Below, in pieces: positions 1-6,925 of a stretch of DNA of 8,999 nt (its first letter is position 1; each line of letters opens with the position of its first letter). The translations under genes were made by a program, and so were the position numbers. Source of the DNA: Deltaproteobacteria bacterium (lineage in GTDB: Bacteria > Desulfobacterota > Desulfobulbia > Desulfobulbales > SURF-16); assembly GCA_029939635.1 (NCBI GenBank), contig JAOZSN010000121.1, positions 1 through 8,999 on the forward strand, in the 5' to 3' direction. A model generated the notes under the pieces. It did not search any database. It was not told the DNA's origin and worked only from the letters and a program-made list of their open reading frames with translations.

Positions 1-35
1 TGTTTGGTCTGGCAATCCGGGCAAATGCCAAGTAA

Positions 36-173
36 CTGGCCATTGCCACCTGGAAGAAAAAGGCCACCAGCGTAGCCACTCATATGGTCACCGAAGGCGA
101 GATGTCCAGTACAGTGGTGAATACCCTTAATAACTATTTAGCAGAATTTCGTGCCCTACCCCCCAGCCAATAA
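36..173 (+). CDS. Tail of an upstream gene, probably TRAP solute receptor (DctP); frame interrupted
   Basis: An open frame of 45 codons ends with a TAA whose last A is the first base of the dctQ ATG, the overlap expected inside a TRAP operon. The translated tail carries ATWKKKA, then VTEGEMSS, then LNNYLAEFRA. This resembles the C-terminal helices of DctP-type periplasmic receptors, which often end with a W-K-rich helix, an EGE(I/F)S turn and a final L..YRA helix. The family assignment is from memory of that pattern and is weak. The same frame has a stop (TAA) at 33-35. Upstream of it the frame reads on to the window edge, and frame 1 is also open there until 75. So the gene is either frameshifted near base 35, truncated, or this tail is not translated as supposed. 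An ATG at 84 could only give a 29-residue peptide. Confidence 0.35.
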   Translation: MAIATWKKKATSVATHMVTEGEMSSTVVNTLNNYLAEFRALPPSQ

Positions 174-691
174 TGTTTGCCCGTCTCCATAAAACCCTAC
201 AGCACACAGAGGACCTCATCCTGGTCTCTCTTTTACTTTTCATGATTCTCACTGCAGTGGGCCAGATCATCATGCGCAATGTCTTTGGCAGTGGTGTTAT
301 CTGGGCTGATGCCATGGTACGAATTATGGTCCTGTGGCTCGGTCTGCTTGGAGCCATGGCTGCCACTCGTGATGACAATCATATAAATATTGATATTCTA
401 AGCCGCTTCATGGCTCCCCGTTTACAAACCTTGGCCCGTGTCATCACCCTGCTTTTCACCAGTGCTCTCTGTGGCCTCACTGCCTATTATGGCAGCCGCT
501 TTGTGCTCATGGAGTATGAATTTAAATCTCCTGGTTTTGCCGCAGTACCTGCCTGGATCTGTGAAATCATCATCCCCATAGCCTTTGCAATTATTGCCCT
601 GCGCTGCCTGCTCCTTGCCTATTCTGCTTTTCATACCTTTTTCTGGCCCGATAAAATTAATGCCGCTCCCTGCAGCCTGTCGCAACCGTGA
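173..691 (+). CDS. dctQ: TRAP transporter small membrane subunit DctQ
   Basis: This is the small integral membrane subunit of a tripartite ATP-independent periplasmic (TRAP) transporter. It pairs with DctM in the inner membrane and takes up substrate, typically C4-dicarboxylates or other organic acids, delivered by the DctP receptor using an ion gradient. The 172 residues are of normal DctQ length. Four hydrophobic segments lie at about 13-33, 47-63, 86-106 and 128-150. The family pattern is clear: a QIIMRNVFG stretch after TM1, W44 before TM2, and DDNHINID at 67-74 after TM2. The ATG overlaps the preceding stop by one base and has no good Shine-Dalgarno sequence, so translation is probably coupled to the upstream gene. 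Its TGA overlaps the dctM GTG. The substrate cannot be told from this subunit. Confidence 0.93.
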   Translation: MFARLHKTLQHTEDLILVSLLLFMILTAVGQIIMRNVFGSGVIWADAMVRIMVLWLGLLGAMAATRDDNHINIDILSRFMAPRLQTLARVITLLFTSALCGLTAYYGSRFVLMEYEFKSPGFAAVPAWICEIIIPIAFAIIALRCLLLAYSAFHTFFWPDKINAAPCSLSQP

Positions 692-1971
692 TTACCATTC
701 TGCTGGCCTGTGGCCTCATCCTTCTCGCCTTAATGGGAGCCCCGCTCTTTGCCATTATACTGGCTGCTGCCTTTTTAGGATTTTTCCAGAGCGGTATTGA
801 TCTATCTATCATCGCCATTGAGCTGTACCGCTTGGCAGACACCCCTGTTCTCTCGGCTCTGCCTCTTTTCACCACAGCTGGATATATCCTGGCTGAAAGC
901 AATACCTCACATCGCCTGGTGCGTCTGGCCAATGCCTTCCTGGGTTGGATGCCAGGCGGCTTAGCCGTGGTTTCCTTTGTGGCCTGCGCCTTATTCACGG
1001 CCTTTACTGGTGCCTCCGGTGTCACCATTGTCGCCTTAGGAGCACTACTCTTCCCAGCCCTTAAAGAGGCAGGCTATCCTGAAAAATTCAGCATGGGATT
1101 AGTGACCAGCTCTGGCAGCTTGGGACTCTTACTGCCACCATCTTTACCCCTCATCCTCTATGGCATTGTTGCCCAACAGCTCAATACTGGCTCAGAGATT
1201 GCCATTGATGACCTGTTCCTGGCAGGAATTATCCCTGGACTTATCATGATTGTCCTGCTGTCATTATGGACTATGCTGGCTACTCCAGCCCACTCAACAC
1301 ACCGCAAGCCCTTTTCTCTCTCCGAGGCTTGGGCCGCCTGTCGGGCCGCTATCTGGGAAATCCCCTTGCCTTTTTTTCTCATGGCCGGGGTTTACGGCGG
1401 TTTTTTTGCCATCTCCGAGGCCGCTGCCATCGTCGCCCTCTACGTCATTATCGTTGAAGTGTTTATCTATCGCGAAATCAAGATAAGTAAACTTCCTGCC
1501 ATACTGCGCGAGGCCATGGTCATGGTAGGCGGCATCCTGCTCATCCTGGCGGTGTCACTGGCATTCACCAATTATCTTATTGATGCTGAAATCCCCATGA
1601 AGCTCTTTGAGCTTATTAAAGGTAACATCACCAGCAAGATGACGTTTCTTATTCTCCTGAATATTTTTCTACTCCTCCTTGGTGCCATCCTTGATATTTT
1701 TTCAGCCATAGTCATCATGGTTCCCTTGCTGCTGCCAGTTGCCCTGAGCTATGGTATTGACCCAATCCATCTCGGCATTATCTTCCTGGCCAATATGCAG
1801 ATCGGCTATATGACTCCTCCGGTAGGCATGAATCTCTTTATCGCCAGCTACCGCTTCAAAAAACCGGTAACAATGATCTATTCCTCTACCATTCCCTTTA
1901 TGCTGGTCCTTCTCGTGGCCCTACTCGTTATTACCTATATTCCTACCTTGAGCCTCTTTCTTATTCGTTAA
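688..1971 (+). CDS. dctM: TRAP transporter large membrane subunit DctM
   Basis: This is the large channel-forming subunit of the TRAP transporter and catalyses ion-coupled solute import. The 427 residues match the usual DctM length and are hydrophobic throughout, with about a dozen membrane segments. Diagnostic motifs are visible: FTGASG at 106-111, an SSGSLGLLLPPS stretch at about 141-152, a LLGAILDIFSA stretch at about 330-340, and YMTPPVG at 374-380. The last two short Pro/Gly motifs belong to the two re-entrant hairpins of this fold. The start is a GTG at 688 that overlaps the dctQ stop in a GTGA junction, so the two are translationally coupled. No intact receptor gene lies downstream. 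No strong terminator follows; the only structure is a small AT-rich inverted repeat at 2011-2028. It ends 136 bases before the glucosaminidase gene. Confidence 0.95.
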   Translation: MITILLACGLILLALMGAPLFAIILAAAFLGFFQSGIDLSIIAIELYRLADTPVLSALPLFTTAGYILAESNTSHRLVRLANAFLGWMPGGLAVVSFVACALFTAFTGASGVTIVALGALLFPALKEAGYPEKFSMGLVTSSGSLGLLLPPSLPLILYGIVAQQLNTGSEIAIDDLFLAGIIPGLIMIVLLSLWTMLATPAHSTHRKPFSLSEAWAACRAAIWEIPLPFFLMAGVYGGFFAISEAAAIVALYVIIVEVFIYREIKISKLPAILREAMVMVGGILLILAVSLAFTNYLIDAEIPMKLFELIKGNITSKMTFLILLNIFLLLLGAILDIFSAIVIMVPLLLPVALSYGIDPIHLGIIFLANMQIGYMTPPVGMNLFIASYRFKKPVTMIYSSTIPFMLVLLVALLVITYIPTLSLFLIR

Positions 1972-2010
1972 GAGTAATATAGATCCTGAATATCCCGAGT
2001 TTTTCTAACC

Positions 2011-2028
2011 TTTGTAATACTTTACAAA
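2011..2028. repeat. Small perfect inverted repeat in the dctM-bax spacer
   Basis: TTTGTAA and TTACAAA form a perfect 7-bp inverted repeat with a 4-base TACT spacer. It lies 40 bases after the dctM stop and 80 bases before the next start. It is AT-rich and lacks a T tract, so it is a poor intrinsic terminator. An operator or a chance palindrome are both possible. The rest of the spacer (1972-2107) shows no gene and no promoter I can defend. Confidence 0.3.
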
Positions 2029-2107
2029 CTCACTGCTCAAACCAGGCGCATAAACTTCAAGATAAAAATTCGCATCAAACAAAAAACTATGCTATTGATG
2101 GCTGGTT

Positions 2108-3169
2108 ATGAATAAACCTATCTCTCCTGAAGAGTCGTCTGAACTCGACACAAAGATATCTTTTTTCTCCCAATGGGTTGCCTTGGGTGCATTAATCCTG
2201 TTTCTGGTCATCGGCTTTGTCGTTGTTACCAGCCAACGCCAGGAACAAATACTCTCCATTCCGGCCAGTGGCAGGATGCTGACCTCATCTGGCAAACGGG
2301 CCTATTACCCCAGTAAAACACTGGAAGTAACTTCAGCCCAGCAGGTATGGGATTATTTTGAGGATGCCGGGTACACCATAAAAAACATCCAGGAAGGGCA
2401 TATTGATGTACCCCGTCTATATCTGACCCAAATCGTTCACACCTGGTCAAAAAACCATACCACCCAGTTTAAAAAGGATCTTTTTTTCCGTGCCATGCTG
2501 CCAATTATTCTGCGCAGTAATGAACTCATTATGGAGGACAGGGAAGAACTCCTTATCCTGTTTAATAAATACAAAACAAGCGGCGGCTTAAGTTTACAGG
2601 ACACCGCCTGGCTCACCTCCTTGGCCAAAACCTATCGTTTATTGAAAAACAAGGGCACTAAGGCATTTACGCCAGCCCTCTTCCCAGCCCTGATTGAACG
2701 GGTGGATGAAATCCCTGTGTCTATGGCTGTGGCACAGACAGCGTATGAAAGTGCCTATGCCACCTCCCGTTTTGCTGGTGAGGGCAACTCGCTGTTTGGT
2801 CAGTGGAGATGGGGCAGTGGTCTGGTGCCCAAAGGACAACGGAAGAATTTAGGAGATTACCGTATTGCAGATTTTGACACACCTCTCCATTCAGCCATTG
2901 CCTTTTCAAAAAATTTAAACACCAACCAGGCCTACCGAGAATTTCGCCAAAAACGGGCTGAGATGCGCAAGAATAACAAGCCTTTAAGTGGCCTGACCCT
3001 GGCCACTACTCTCCATCGCTATTCTGAAAAGGGTGAGGCCTACATCCACACCTTGCAACGCATCATCACCCATAATAATCTCATGGTGATGGACAAGATC
3101 AAACTTGGCAGTGGAGAGCCTCTAAGCCTGGTACCAAATTGGCCTAACCAGAACCCTGAAGAGGGATAA
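2108..3169 (+). CDS. bax: Membrane-anchored Bax/FlgJ-type glucosaminidase (peptidoglycan hydrolase)
   Basis: This is a putative endo-beta-N-acetylglucosaminidase of the Bax group (COG2992, GH73-like lysozyme fold), expected to cleave glycan strands of peptidoglycan from the periplasmic side. The 353 residues start with a short polar cytoplasmic segment, followed by one transmembrane helix at about 22-41 that should act as an uncleaved anchor. A spacer domain precedes the Bax-specific stretch beginning VPRLYLTQ (101-108), with LFFRAMLPIILRSNE at about 125-139. The catalytic core follows: AYESAYATSRFAGEGNSLFG at 212-231, with E214 as the probable general acid and GNSLFG typical of GH73, then FDTPLHSAIAF at 256-266. 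It is longer than E. coli Bax at both ends. The ATG has only a weak ribosome-binding site, but upstream ATGs run into stops. It is downstream of dctM on the same strand but probably separately transcribed. The name has nothing to do with apoptotic Bax. Confidence 0.85.
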   Translation: MNKPISPEESSELDTKISFFSQWVALGALILFLVIGFVVVTSQRQEQILSIPASGRMLTSSGKRAYYPSKTLEVTSAQQVWDYFEDAGYTIKNIQEGHIDVPRLYLTQIVHTWSKNHTTQFKKDLFFRAMLPIILRSNELIMEDREELLILFNKYKTSGGLSLQDTAWLTSLAKTYRLLKNKGTKAFTPALFPALIERVDEIPVSMAVAQTAYESAYATSRFAGEGNSLFGQWRWGSGLVPKGQRKNLGDYRIADFDTPLHSAIAFSKNLNTNQAYREFRQKRAEMRKNNKPLSGLTLATTLHRYSEKGEAYIHTLQRIITHNNLMVMDKIKLGSGEPLSLVPNWPNQNPEEG

Positions 3170-3187
3170 AATTCAACGAGGCTGAAC

Positions 3188-3249
3188 AGGTGCAGATATA
3201 AAAAAAGCCCTGATCATAAATGATCAGGGCTTTTTTTATATCTGCACCT
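3188..3249. terminator. Bidirectional intrinsic terminator with a perfect 29-bp stem
   Basis: Two 29-base arms (3188-3216 and 3221-3249) are exact reverse complements around a TAAA loop. The core is GCCCTGATCA/TGATCAGGGC flanked by A7 (3200-3206) and T7 (3231-3237), a textbook intrinsic terminator read in either direction. It sits between the convergent glucosaminidase gene (stop at 3169) and korC (stop at 3268), so it can end both transcripts. The pairing continues a further 12 bases beyond the A/T tracts, which termination does not need. Confidence 0.93.
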
Positions 3250-3267
3250 TCCACGAATATCAACGTC

Positions 3268-3855
3268 TTAAATCAAAATCTCCTCTGTAACTGAAGAACG
3301 AGGCAACGTTCCTAAATTCACCTGCTTTGCAGCTGCAATACCGGCCTGCAGAGCCTGCTGATTCAACTCACGAAATTTAACTGGCACCCTGGATAAAACA
3401 GCCTTTTCCAGGCTGGCCAGGGAAATTATGCCACTGAGCTGCACCACTGCACCTAAAGCAATGATATTTGCGACAATCTCCTTACCAAGATCTTCCCTGG
3501 CCATTCGGGTAAAGGGCAAAGAGATGGCACGACTGGTTGGCACCTGTTCCACAAAAGTAGAATCAACAATGAGGAGACCATTAGGCTCAAAATCGGAAAA
3601 ATAGGCATCAAGGGAGGGTTGGTTCATGGCCAGAAAGCAATCCATCTTGATAACATGGGGATAGTCTATCTCCTGCTTACTGATTATCACCTCGGCCTTG
3701 GAGCGCCCCCCCCGTGACTGGGGCCCATAGCTCTGGGTCTGGCAAACGTGAAAGTCACCATACACCCCGGCCGCCTCGGCTAAGATAACCGCCGCAGTAA
3801 TTATTCCCTGGCCACCTGAACCTCCAAAACGCACTTCATAGCGATTCTTTTCCAT
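3268..3855 (-). CDS. korC: 2-oxoglutarate:ferredoxin oxidoreductase, gamma subunit (KorC)
   Basis: This is the gamma subunit of a four-subunit 2-oxoacid:ferredoxin oxidoreductase, which converts 2-oxoglutarate and CoA to succinyl-CoA, CO2 and reduced ferredoxin (or runs in reverse). The 195 residues are the usual length. The family's GGSGGQG loop is at 11-17 and SYGPQSRGGRSKAEV at 42-56. The ATG follows the korB stop by 5 bases and has a GGGAG ribosome-binding site 9 bases upstream, so start and coupling are clear. It is the last gene of the korDABC operon, and its stop lies 18 bases from the bidirectional terminator. The RGGR codons contain a run of eight G on the coding strand (3713-3706), a possible slippage point. 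The sister enzyme for branched 2-oxoacids has a similar subunit, so the substrate is inferred mostly from KorA and gene order. Confidence 0.92.
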   Translation of the reverse strand: MEKNRYEVRFGGSGGQGIITAAVILAEAAGVYGDFHVCQTQSYGPQSRGGRSKAEVIISKQEIDYPHVIKMDCFLAMNQPSLDAYFSDFEPNGLLIVDSTFVEQVPTSRAISLPFTRMAREDLGKEIVANIIALGAVVQLSGIISLASLEKAVLSRVPVKFRELNQQALQAGIAAAKQVNLGTLPRSSVTEEILI

Positions 3856-3860
3856 GTTAT

Positions 3861-4697
3861 CTAACTCCCAGCTCCGGCTGCCTTGTCACGAATCTTCTGA
3901 TATTCTTCAATATAGGATGGCTTATCAATGTCAGCAAGAATACCTATGGTAAACTTATCCTCTAACTCTTCAACGCTCATCTTTGCAGCCTTCTTGACGC
4001 TGACAGCATGCTCTTTCATCCACATCTGATAGGCTACCGGATCAGCCAAATTATTCATTTTGCCATAGTTAGTATGGCAATTGGAAATAATTTCAATCAC
4101 CGAAAAACCTCGTTTTCGAATACCCTTACCAATAAGATCATCAAGCTGAGTGACATGATGCACTGTACCCCGCCCCACAAAAGAGGCCCCAGCAGTAACC
4201 GCCAGCTCAGCAATAGAAAAGGCATGTTCAATATGACCGTACATTGCGGTGGTGGCCTTGGAACCGTATGGAGTGGTGGGTGAATATTGGCCACCAGTCA
4301 TACCATAGGTCTGATTATTAACGATGATAGCGGTGATATTAAGATTACGACGGGCAGCATGGATAAAATGGTTGCCACCAATGGCAGTGGCATCACCATC
4401 CCCCATGATGGTCATCACGGTTAGTTCAGGTTTAGCCAACTTAATACCAGTTGAAAAGGTCAAGGCCCGGCCATGGGTGGTATGGAGGGTATTAAAATCA
4501 ACATAGGCGGGCATTCGCCCGGTACAACCAATACCCGAAGCAAGAACCATATCATCCTTGGGGATTTCCAACTTGGCTGTGGCACGAATGAGCGAACCAA
4601 GAACAATACCCAGCCCACAACCAGGGCACCAGACATGGGGAAACTGCATATCATGGCGTAAAAAATCGTTTCGTATAACTGAGGCATGTTCTACCAT
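3861..4697 (-). CDS. korB: 2-oxoglutarate:ferredoxin oxidoreductase, beta subunit (KorB), TPP-binding
   Basis: This subunit binds thiamine pyrophosphate and the [4Fe-4S] cluster that carries electrons from the active site. The TPP/Mg motif runs from GDG at 99-101 to NN at 127-128, followed by TYGMTGGQ and SPTTPYG. Four cysteines, C24 and C27 (WCPGCG), C58 (GIGCTGR) and C207 (ISNCHTN), match the number and spacing of the cluster ligands known in this family, so the cluster should be intact. The length of 278 residues is normal. The ATG is preceded by AGGA at a spacing of 7 bases. It lies 51 bases after korA and 5 before korC in the same operon. The cytosolic enzyme probably works with the adjacent KorA, KorC and KorD. 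Confidence 0.95.
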   Translation of the reverse strand: MVEHASVIRNDFLRHDMQFPHVWCPGCGLGIVLGSLIRATAKLEIPKDDMVLASGIGCTGRMPAYVDFNTLHTTHGRALTFSTGIKLAKPELTVMTIMGDGDATAIGGNHFIHAARRNLNITAIIVNNQTYGMTGGQYSPTTPYGSKATTAMYGHIEHAFSIAELAVTAGASFVGRGTVHHVTQLDDLIGKGIRKRGFSVIEIISNCHTNYGKMNNLADPVAYQMWMKEHAVSVKKAAKMSVEELEDKFTIGILADIDKPSYIEEYQKIRDKAAGAGS

Positions 4698-4748
4698 GGA
4701 AAAGTCCTTTCTATAAAATTCAGCAAGATGTCTTGTGCGCCCTGTTTA

Positions 4749-5882
4749 TTATAATATCATCAATTTCCCAAAGATCTCGTCAGGTTTGATAAGATGACCA
4801 TCAAAGCGGTTAAGCTGCTTTACATTGCTACTGACATTAACAGCCCTTACCTCTCGGACATATTGCCCCATATTCATCTCAGCAACCAATACAGCTCGAC
4901 ATTGGCGTAAGACACTATCCAAGGCAGCTCTAGGCACAGGAAAAAGGGTTATGAGTTGCAATAGGCCGGCCTTAATGCCCTGTTCACGCGCCATCTTCAC
5001 CGCCCGCAAAGCAGAACGAGTAACAGCCCCATAGGCTATAACCGCAACTTCAGCATCATCAAGCATAAAGCCTCGACTCATCTGAATCTCCATGGCGCCA
5101 TTGTCCAGCTTACGCTGCATGCGGCGATGAAAAGTATCAACCTCCTGCGGATCTGAGGTGGGAAACCCCTTAGCATTATGCATCAAGCCAGTAACATGGT
5201 GCCTATAGCCACTGCCAATATCAGCCATGGGCGGCACACCCCGGCTATTATTTTCATAGGGCACATACCACTCCGGCGGCACACTGGGCTTTATGCGATT
5301 AACTACCTCCATGGGCTTACCAGGAGGCAAGGTAATGGCCTCACGAGTATGGCCAACAATCTCATCGGAGAGTAACACCACTGGCACGCGATACTTCTCT
5401 GCCATATTAAAGGCATGCACCGCAATCTCATAACTGTCAGCCACTGATGACACCGAAAGCACAATAATGGGATGATCACCATGGGTACCCCAACGCGTCT
5501 GCATGACATCGGCCTGGGCCGGACTAGTGGGCAGACCAGTGGAAGGCCCTCCACGCATGACATTAACAATCACAAGGGGAACCTCGGTCATACAGGCATA
5601 GCCTAAATTTTCCTGCATAAGAGAAAAACCAGGGCCTGAGGTTGCAGTGAGCACCTTGGCCCCAGCCAGAGAGGCACCAATGATAGCACCAATACTGGCG
5701 ATTTCATCCTCCATCTGAATGAAGGTGCCATTTTGCTTGGGAAGACGCATACTCATCAACTCAGCAATTTCGGAGGAAGGAGTGATGGGATAGCCAGCAA
5801 AAAAACAACAACCAGCAGCCAAGGCACCCTCAACAATGGCTTCATTGCCTTGCAGAAGAAATTTTTCAGAGGATGATTCCAT
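4749..5882 (-). CDS. korA: 2-oxoglutarate:ferredoxin oxidoreductase, alpha subunit (KorA)
   Basis: This subunit supplies the pyrimidine-binding half of the thiamine site and much of the 2-oxoacid pocket. Numbered from the chosen start (377 residues), GYPITPSSEIAE is at 30-41, QMEDEIASIGA at 56-66, TSGPGFSLM at 81-89, RGGPSTGLPT at 110-119 and GTHGD at 132-136. These are characteristic of KorA/OorA rather than of pyruvate oxidoreductases. I chose the ATG at 5882 because the protein then begins MESSSEKFLLQGNEA as the family does, and GGGA lies 6 bases upstream. In-frame ATGs at 5888 and 5894 are alternatives. A TTG at 5939 would add 19 residues but sits inside an RNA hairpin and has no family support. 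It is the second gene of the operon, about 100 bases after korD. Confidence 0.93.
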   Translation of the reverse strand: MESSSEKFLLQGNEAIVEGALAAGCCFFAGYPITPSSEIAELMSMRLPKQNGTFIQMEDEIASIGAIIGASLAGAKVLTATSGPGFSLMQENLGYACMTEVPLVIVNVMRGGPSTGLPTSPAQADVMQTRWGTHGDHPIIVLSVSSVADSYEIAVHAFNMAEKYRVPVVLLSDEIVGHTREAITLPPGKPMEVVNRIKPSVPPEWYVPYENNSRGVPPMADIGSGYRHHVTGLMHNAKGFPTSDPQEVDTFHRRMQRKLDNGAMEIQMSRGFMLDDAEVAVIAYGAVTRSALRAVKMAREQGIKAGLLQLITLFPVPRAALDSVLRQCRAVLVAEMNMGQYVREVRAVNVSSNVKQLNRFDGHLIKPDEIFGKLMIL

Positions 5883-5921
5883 TCTCATTCCCATTATTTT
5901 TTGGTAACTGTTCAGAGTTGG

Positions 5922-5937
5922 GGGTAATTTCTTACCC
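5922..5937 (-). other. Hairpin with GAAA tetraloop in the korD-korA mRNA spacer
   Basis: On the transcribed (minus) strand the RNA reads GGGUAA-GAAA-UUACCC, a perfect 6-bp stem closed by a GNRA tetraloop, about 40 bases upstream of the chosen korA start. There is no U tract after it, so it is unlikely to stop transcription. It could stabilise or mark a processing point in the operon mRNA, or be chance. It argues against the upstream TTG (5939-5937) as the korA start. Confidence 0.4.
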
Positions 5938-5982
5938 AATCTAAATAGTTACAATTTTTTACTCTTTCAATTACAGCGCACC

Positions 5983-6312
5983 CTACCTCTCCTCACCACG
6001 ATGACGACGATCTTGATAACGTGGGGTAATGGAGATGGCAAAGTCAGGACAGTGGATTTCACAACTTAAACAACCGATACACTCATCGGGTTTAGCGATT
6101 TCAGGGCCACCCACCTCATTTTTCAAATAAACCTGTTTAGGGCAGAGGGCTATGCAGATACCGCACGACTTACACCAGTGGCGATAGATGGTTTGGGAAA
6201 AAAAAATTTTCCCCTTGGCTTCCATCTCGGTCTTTTTCTGCCAATAATCACTATTTTCCTGATCAGGAACGTTCGTCAATACATCAGTAGCCGGATCTTG
6301 TTCAGATGTCAT
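5983..6312 (-). CDS. korD: 2-oxoglutarate:ferredoxin oxidoreductase, delta subunit (KorD), 2[4Fe-4S] ferredoxin
   Basis: This is a small ferredoxin-like subunit that passes electrons from the KorAB core to external ferredoxin. Numbered from the ATG at 6312 (109 residues), two complete CxxCxxCxxxCP motifs are present: C47, C50, C53, C57 with P58, and C78, C81, C84, C88 with P89. This is enough for two [4Fe-4S] clusters. About 45 acidic or polar residues precede the first motif, longer than minimal ferredoxins but usual for this subunit. A TTG at 6321 would add three residues; the ATG is preferred, although the ribosome-binding site is weak. It is the first gene of the operon, in the order korDABC known from epsilonproteobacterial oor loci. 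A run of nine T on the coding strand (6206-6198) lies upstream of the cluster codons. Confidence 0.92.
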   Translation of the reverse strand: MTSEQDPATDVLTNVPDQENSDYWQKKTEMEAKGKIFFSQTIYRHWCKSCGICIALCPKQVYLKNEVGGPEIAKPDECIGCLSCEIHCPDFAISITPRYQDRRHRGEER

Positions 6313-6355
6313 AAGCAACAACCTATAGGAACGGAAGGAACATGTTTAATAATAC

Positions 6356-6385
6356 CTTTTAAAACTCTTAATACCAGAGTATCAA
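6356..6385 (-). promoter_or_regulatory. Possible promoter of the korDABC operon
   Basis: On the minus strand TTGATA (6385-6380) could serve as -35, with TTAAAA or TAAAAG (6362-6356) as -10 at 17-18 bases. The -35 is good; the -10 matches consensus poorly. The surrounding 178-base spacer (6313-6490) is AT-rich, separates two divergent genes and contains no gene. A short imperfect dyad (TGATAC...GTATTA) overlaps the -35 and could bind a regulator. No convincing promoter could be picked out for the plus-strand FKBP gene. Confidence 0.25.
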
Positions 6386-6490
6386 ACTCCGCGAAATTTA
6401 GGGGGATTTTTTGAAAAATTTCAGGTAAGTTTGGCCCTTTCAACCATTTAGCACCTTACTAACAAACTATTTAAGCTCAAGGAACATACT

Positions 6491-6916
6491 ATGACAATTA
6501 AAGAAGGTGACAACATCGCCGTACATTACACAGGCACATTTGAAGACGGAGAGGTCTTTGACTCTTCTCGTGAACGCGATGCCCTAGCATTTACCGTGGG
6601 TGCTGGCCAGATGATCAAAGGCTTTGACAAAGCAGTAATGGGCATGAAAATAGGTGAGACCACCAATATCACCCTGCCACCAGAAGAAGCCTATGGCGAA
6701 AGCAACAAAGATATGATTTTTGATATGCCTCGCGCCAACTTTCCAGCCGAGATGGAGCTAGAGGTCGGTATGCAACTGCAACTGGCCGATCAACAAGGAC
6801 AACCCATTCCCGCCACCGTAGCTGACATTGGCGATGAGGTTGTGCAGATGGACGTCAACCACCCAATGGCAGGAAAGACCCTTAATTTTGATATCGAGAT
6901 CGTTGAAATAAACTAA
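6491..6916 (+). CDS. FKBP-type peptidyl-prolyl isomerase, SlyD-like
   Basis: This is a cytosolic cis-trans prolyl isomerase and folding helper of the SlyD group. The 141 residues show the split FKBP fold: VHYTGTFEDGEVFDSS at 11-26, GAGQMIKGFDKAVMGM at 37-52 and EEAYGE at 65-70. An insert-in-flap chaperone domain follows at about 71-125, and the fold is completed by the last strand, FDIEIVEI, at 133-140. The DVNHPMAGKTL stretch at 121-131 is diagnostic of SlyD. The His/Cys-rich nickel-binding tail of E. coli SlyD is absent, so a role in nickel delivery is unlikely. The ATG has AAGGA at a good distance. The gene diverges from korDABC and converges on the receiver-pyruvate kinase gene with 9 bases between stop codons, with no terminator in the gap. 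Confidence 0.93.
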   Translation: MTIKEGDNIAVHYTGTFEDGEVFDSSRERDALAFTVGAGQMIKGFDKAVMGMKIGETTNITLPPEEAYGESNKDMIFDMPRANFPAEMELEVGMQLQLADQQGQPIPATVADIGDEVVQMDVNHPMAGKTLNFDIEIVEIN

Positions 6917-6925
6917 GTGACAGTT

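Noticed and set aside
657..1028. A 123-codon minus-strand frame
   Set aside because: Antisense shadow of dctM; the plus-strand product is a clear family member.
5883..5939. An upstream TTG start for korA adding 19 residues
   Set aside because: The extension has no family resemblance, TTG is rare, the codon lies in a hairpin, and ATG 5882 gives the conserved N-terminus with a better ribosome-binding site.
6412..6423. TGAAA-AA-TTTCA dyad in the divergent spacer as an operator
   Set aside because: Five-base arms in AT-rich DNA are expected by chance; nothing ties it to a regulator.
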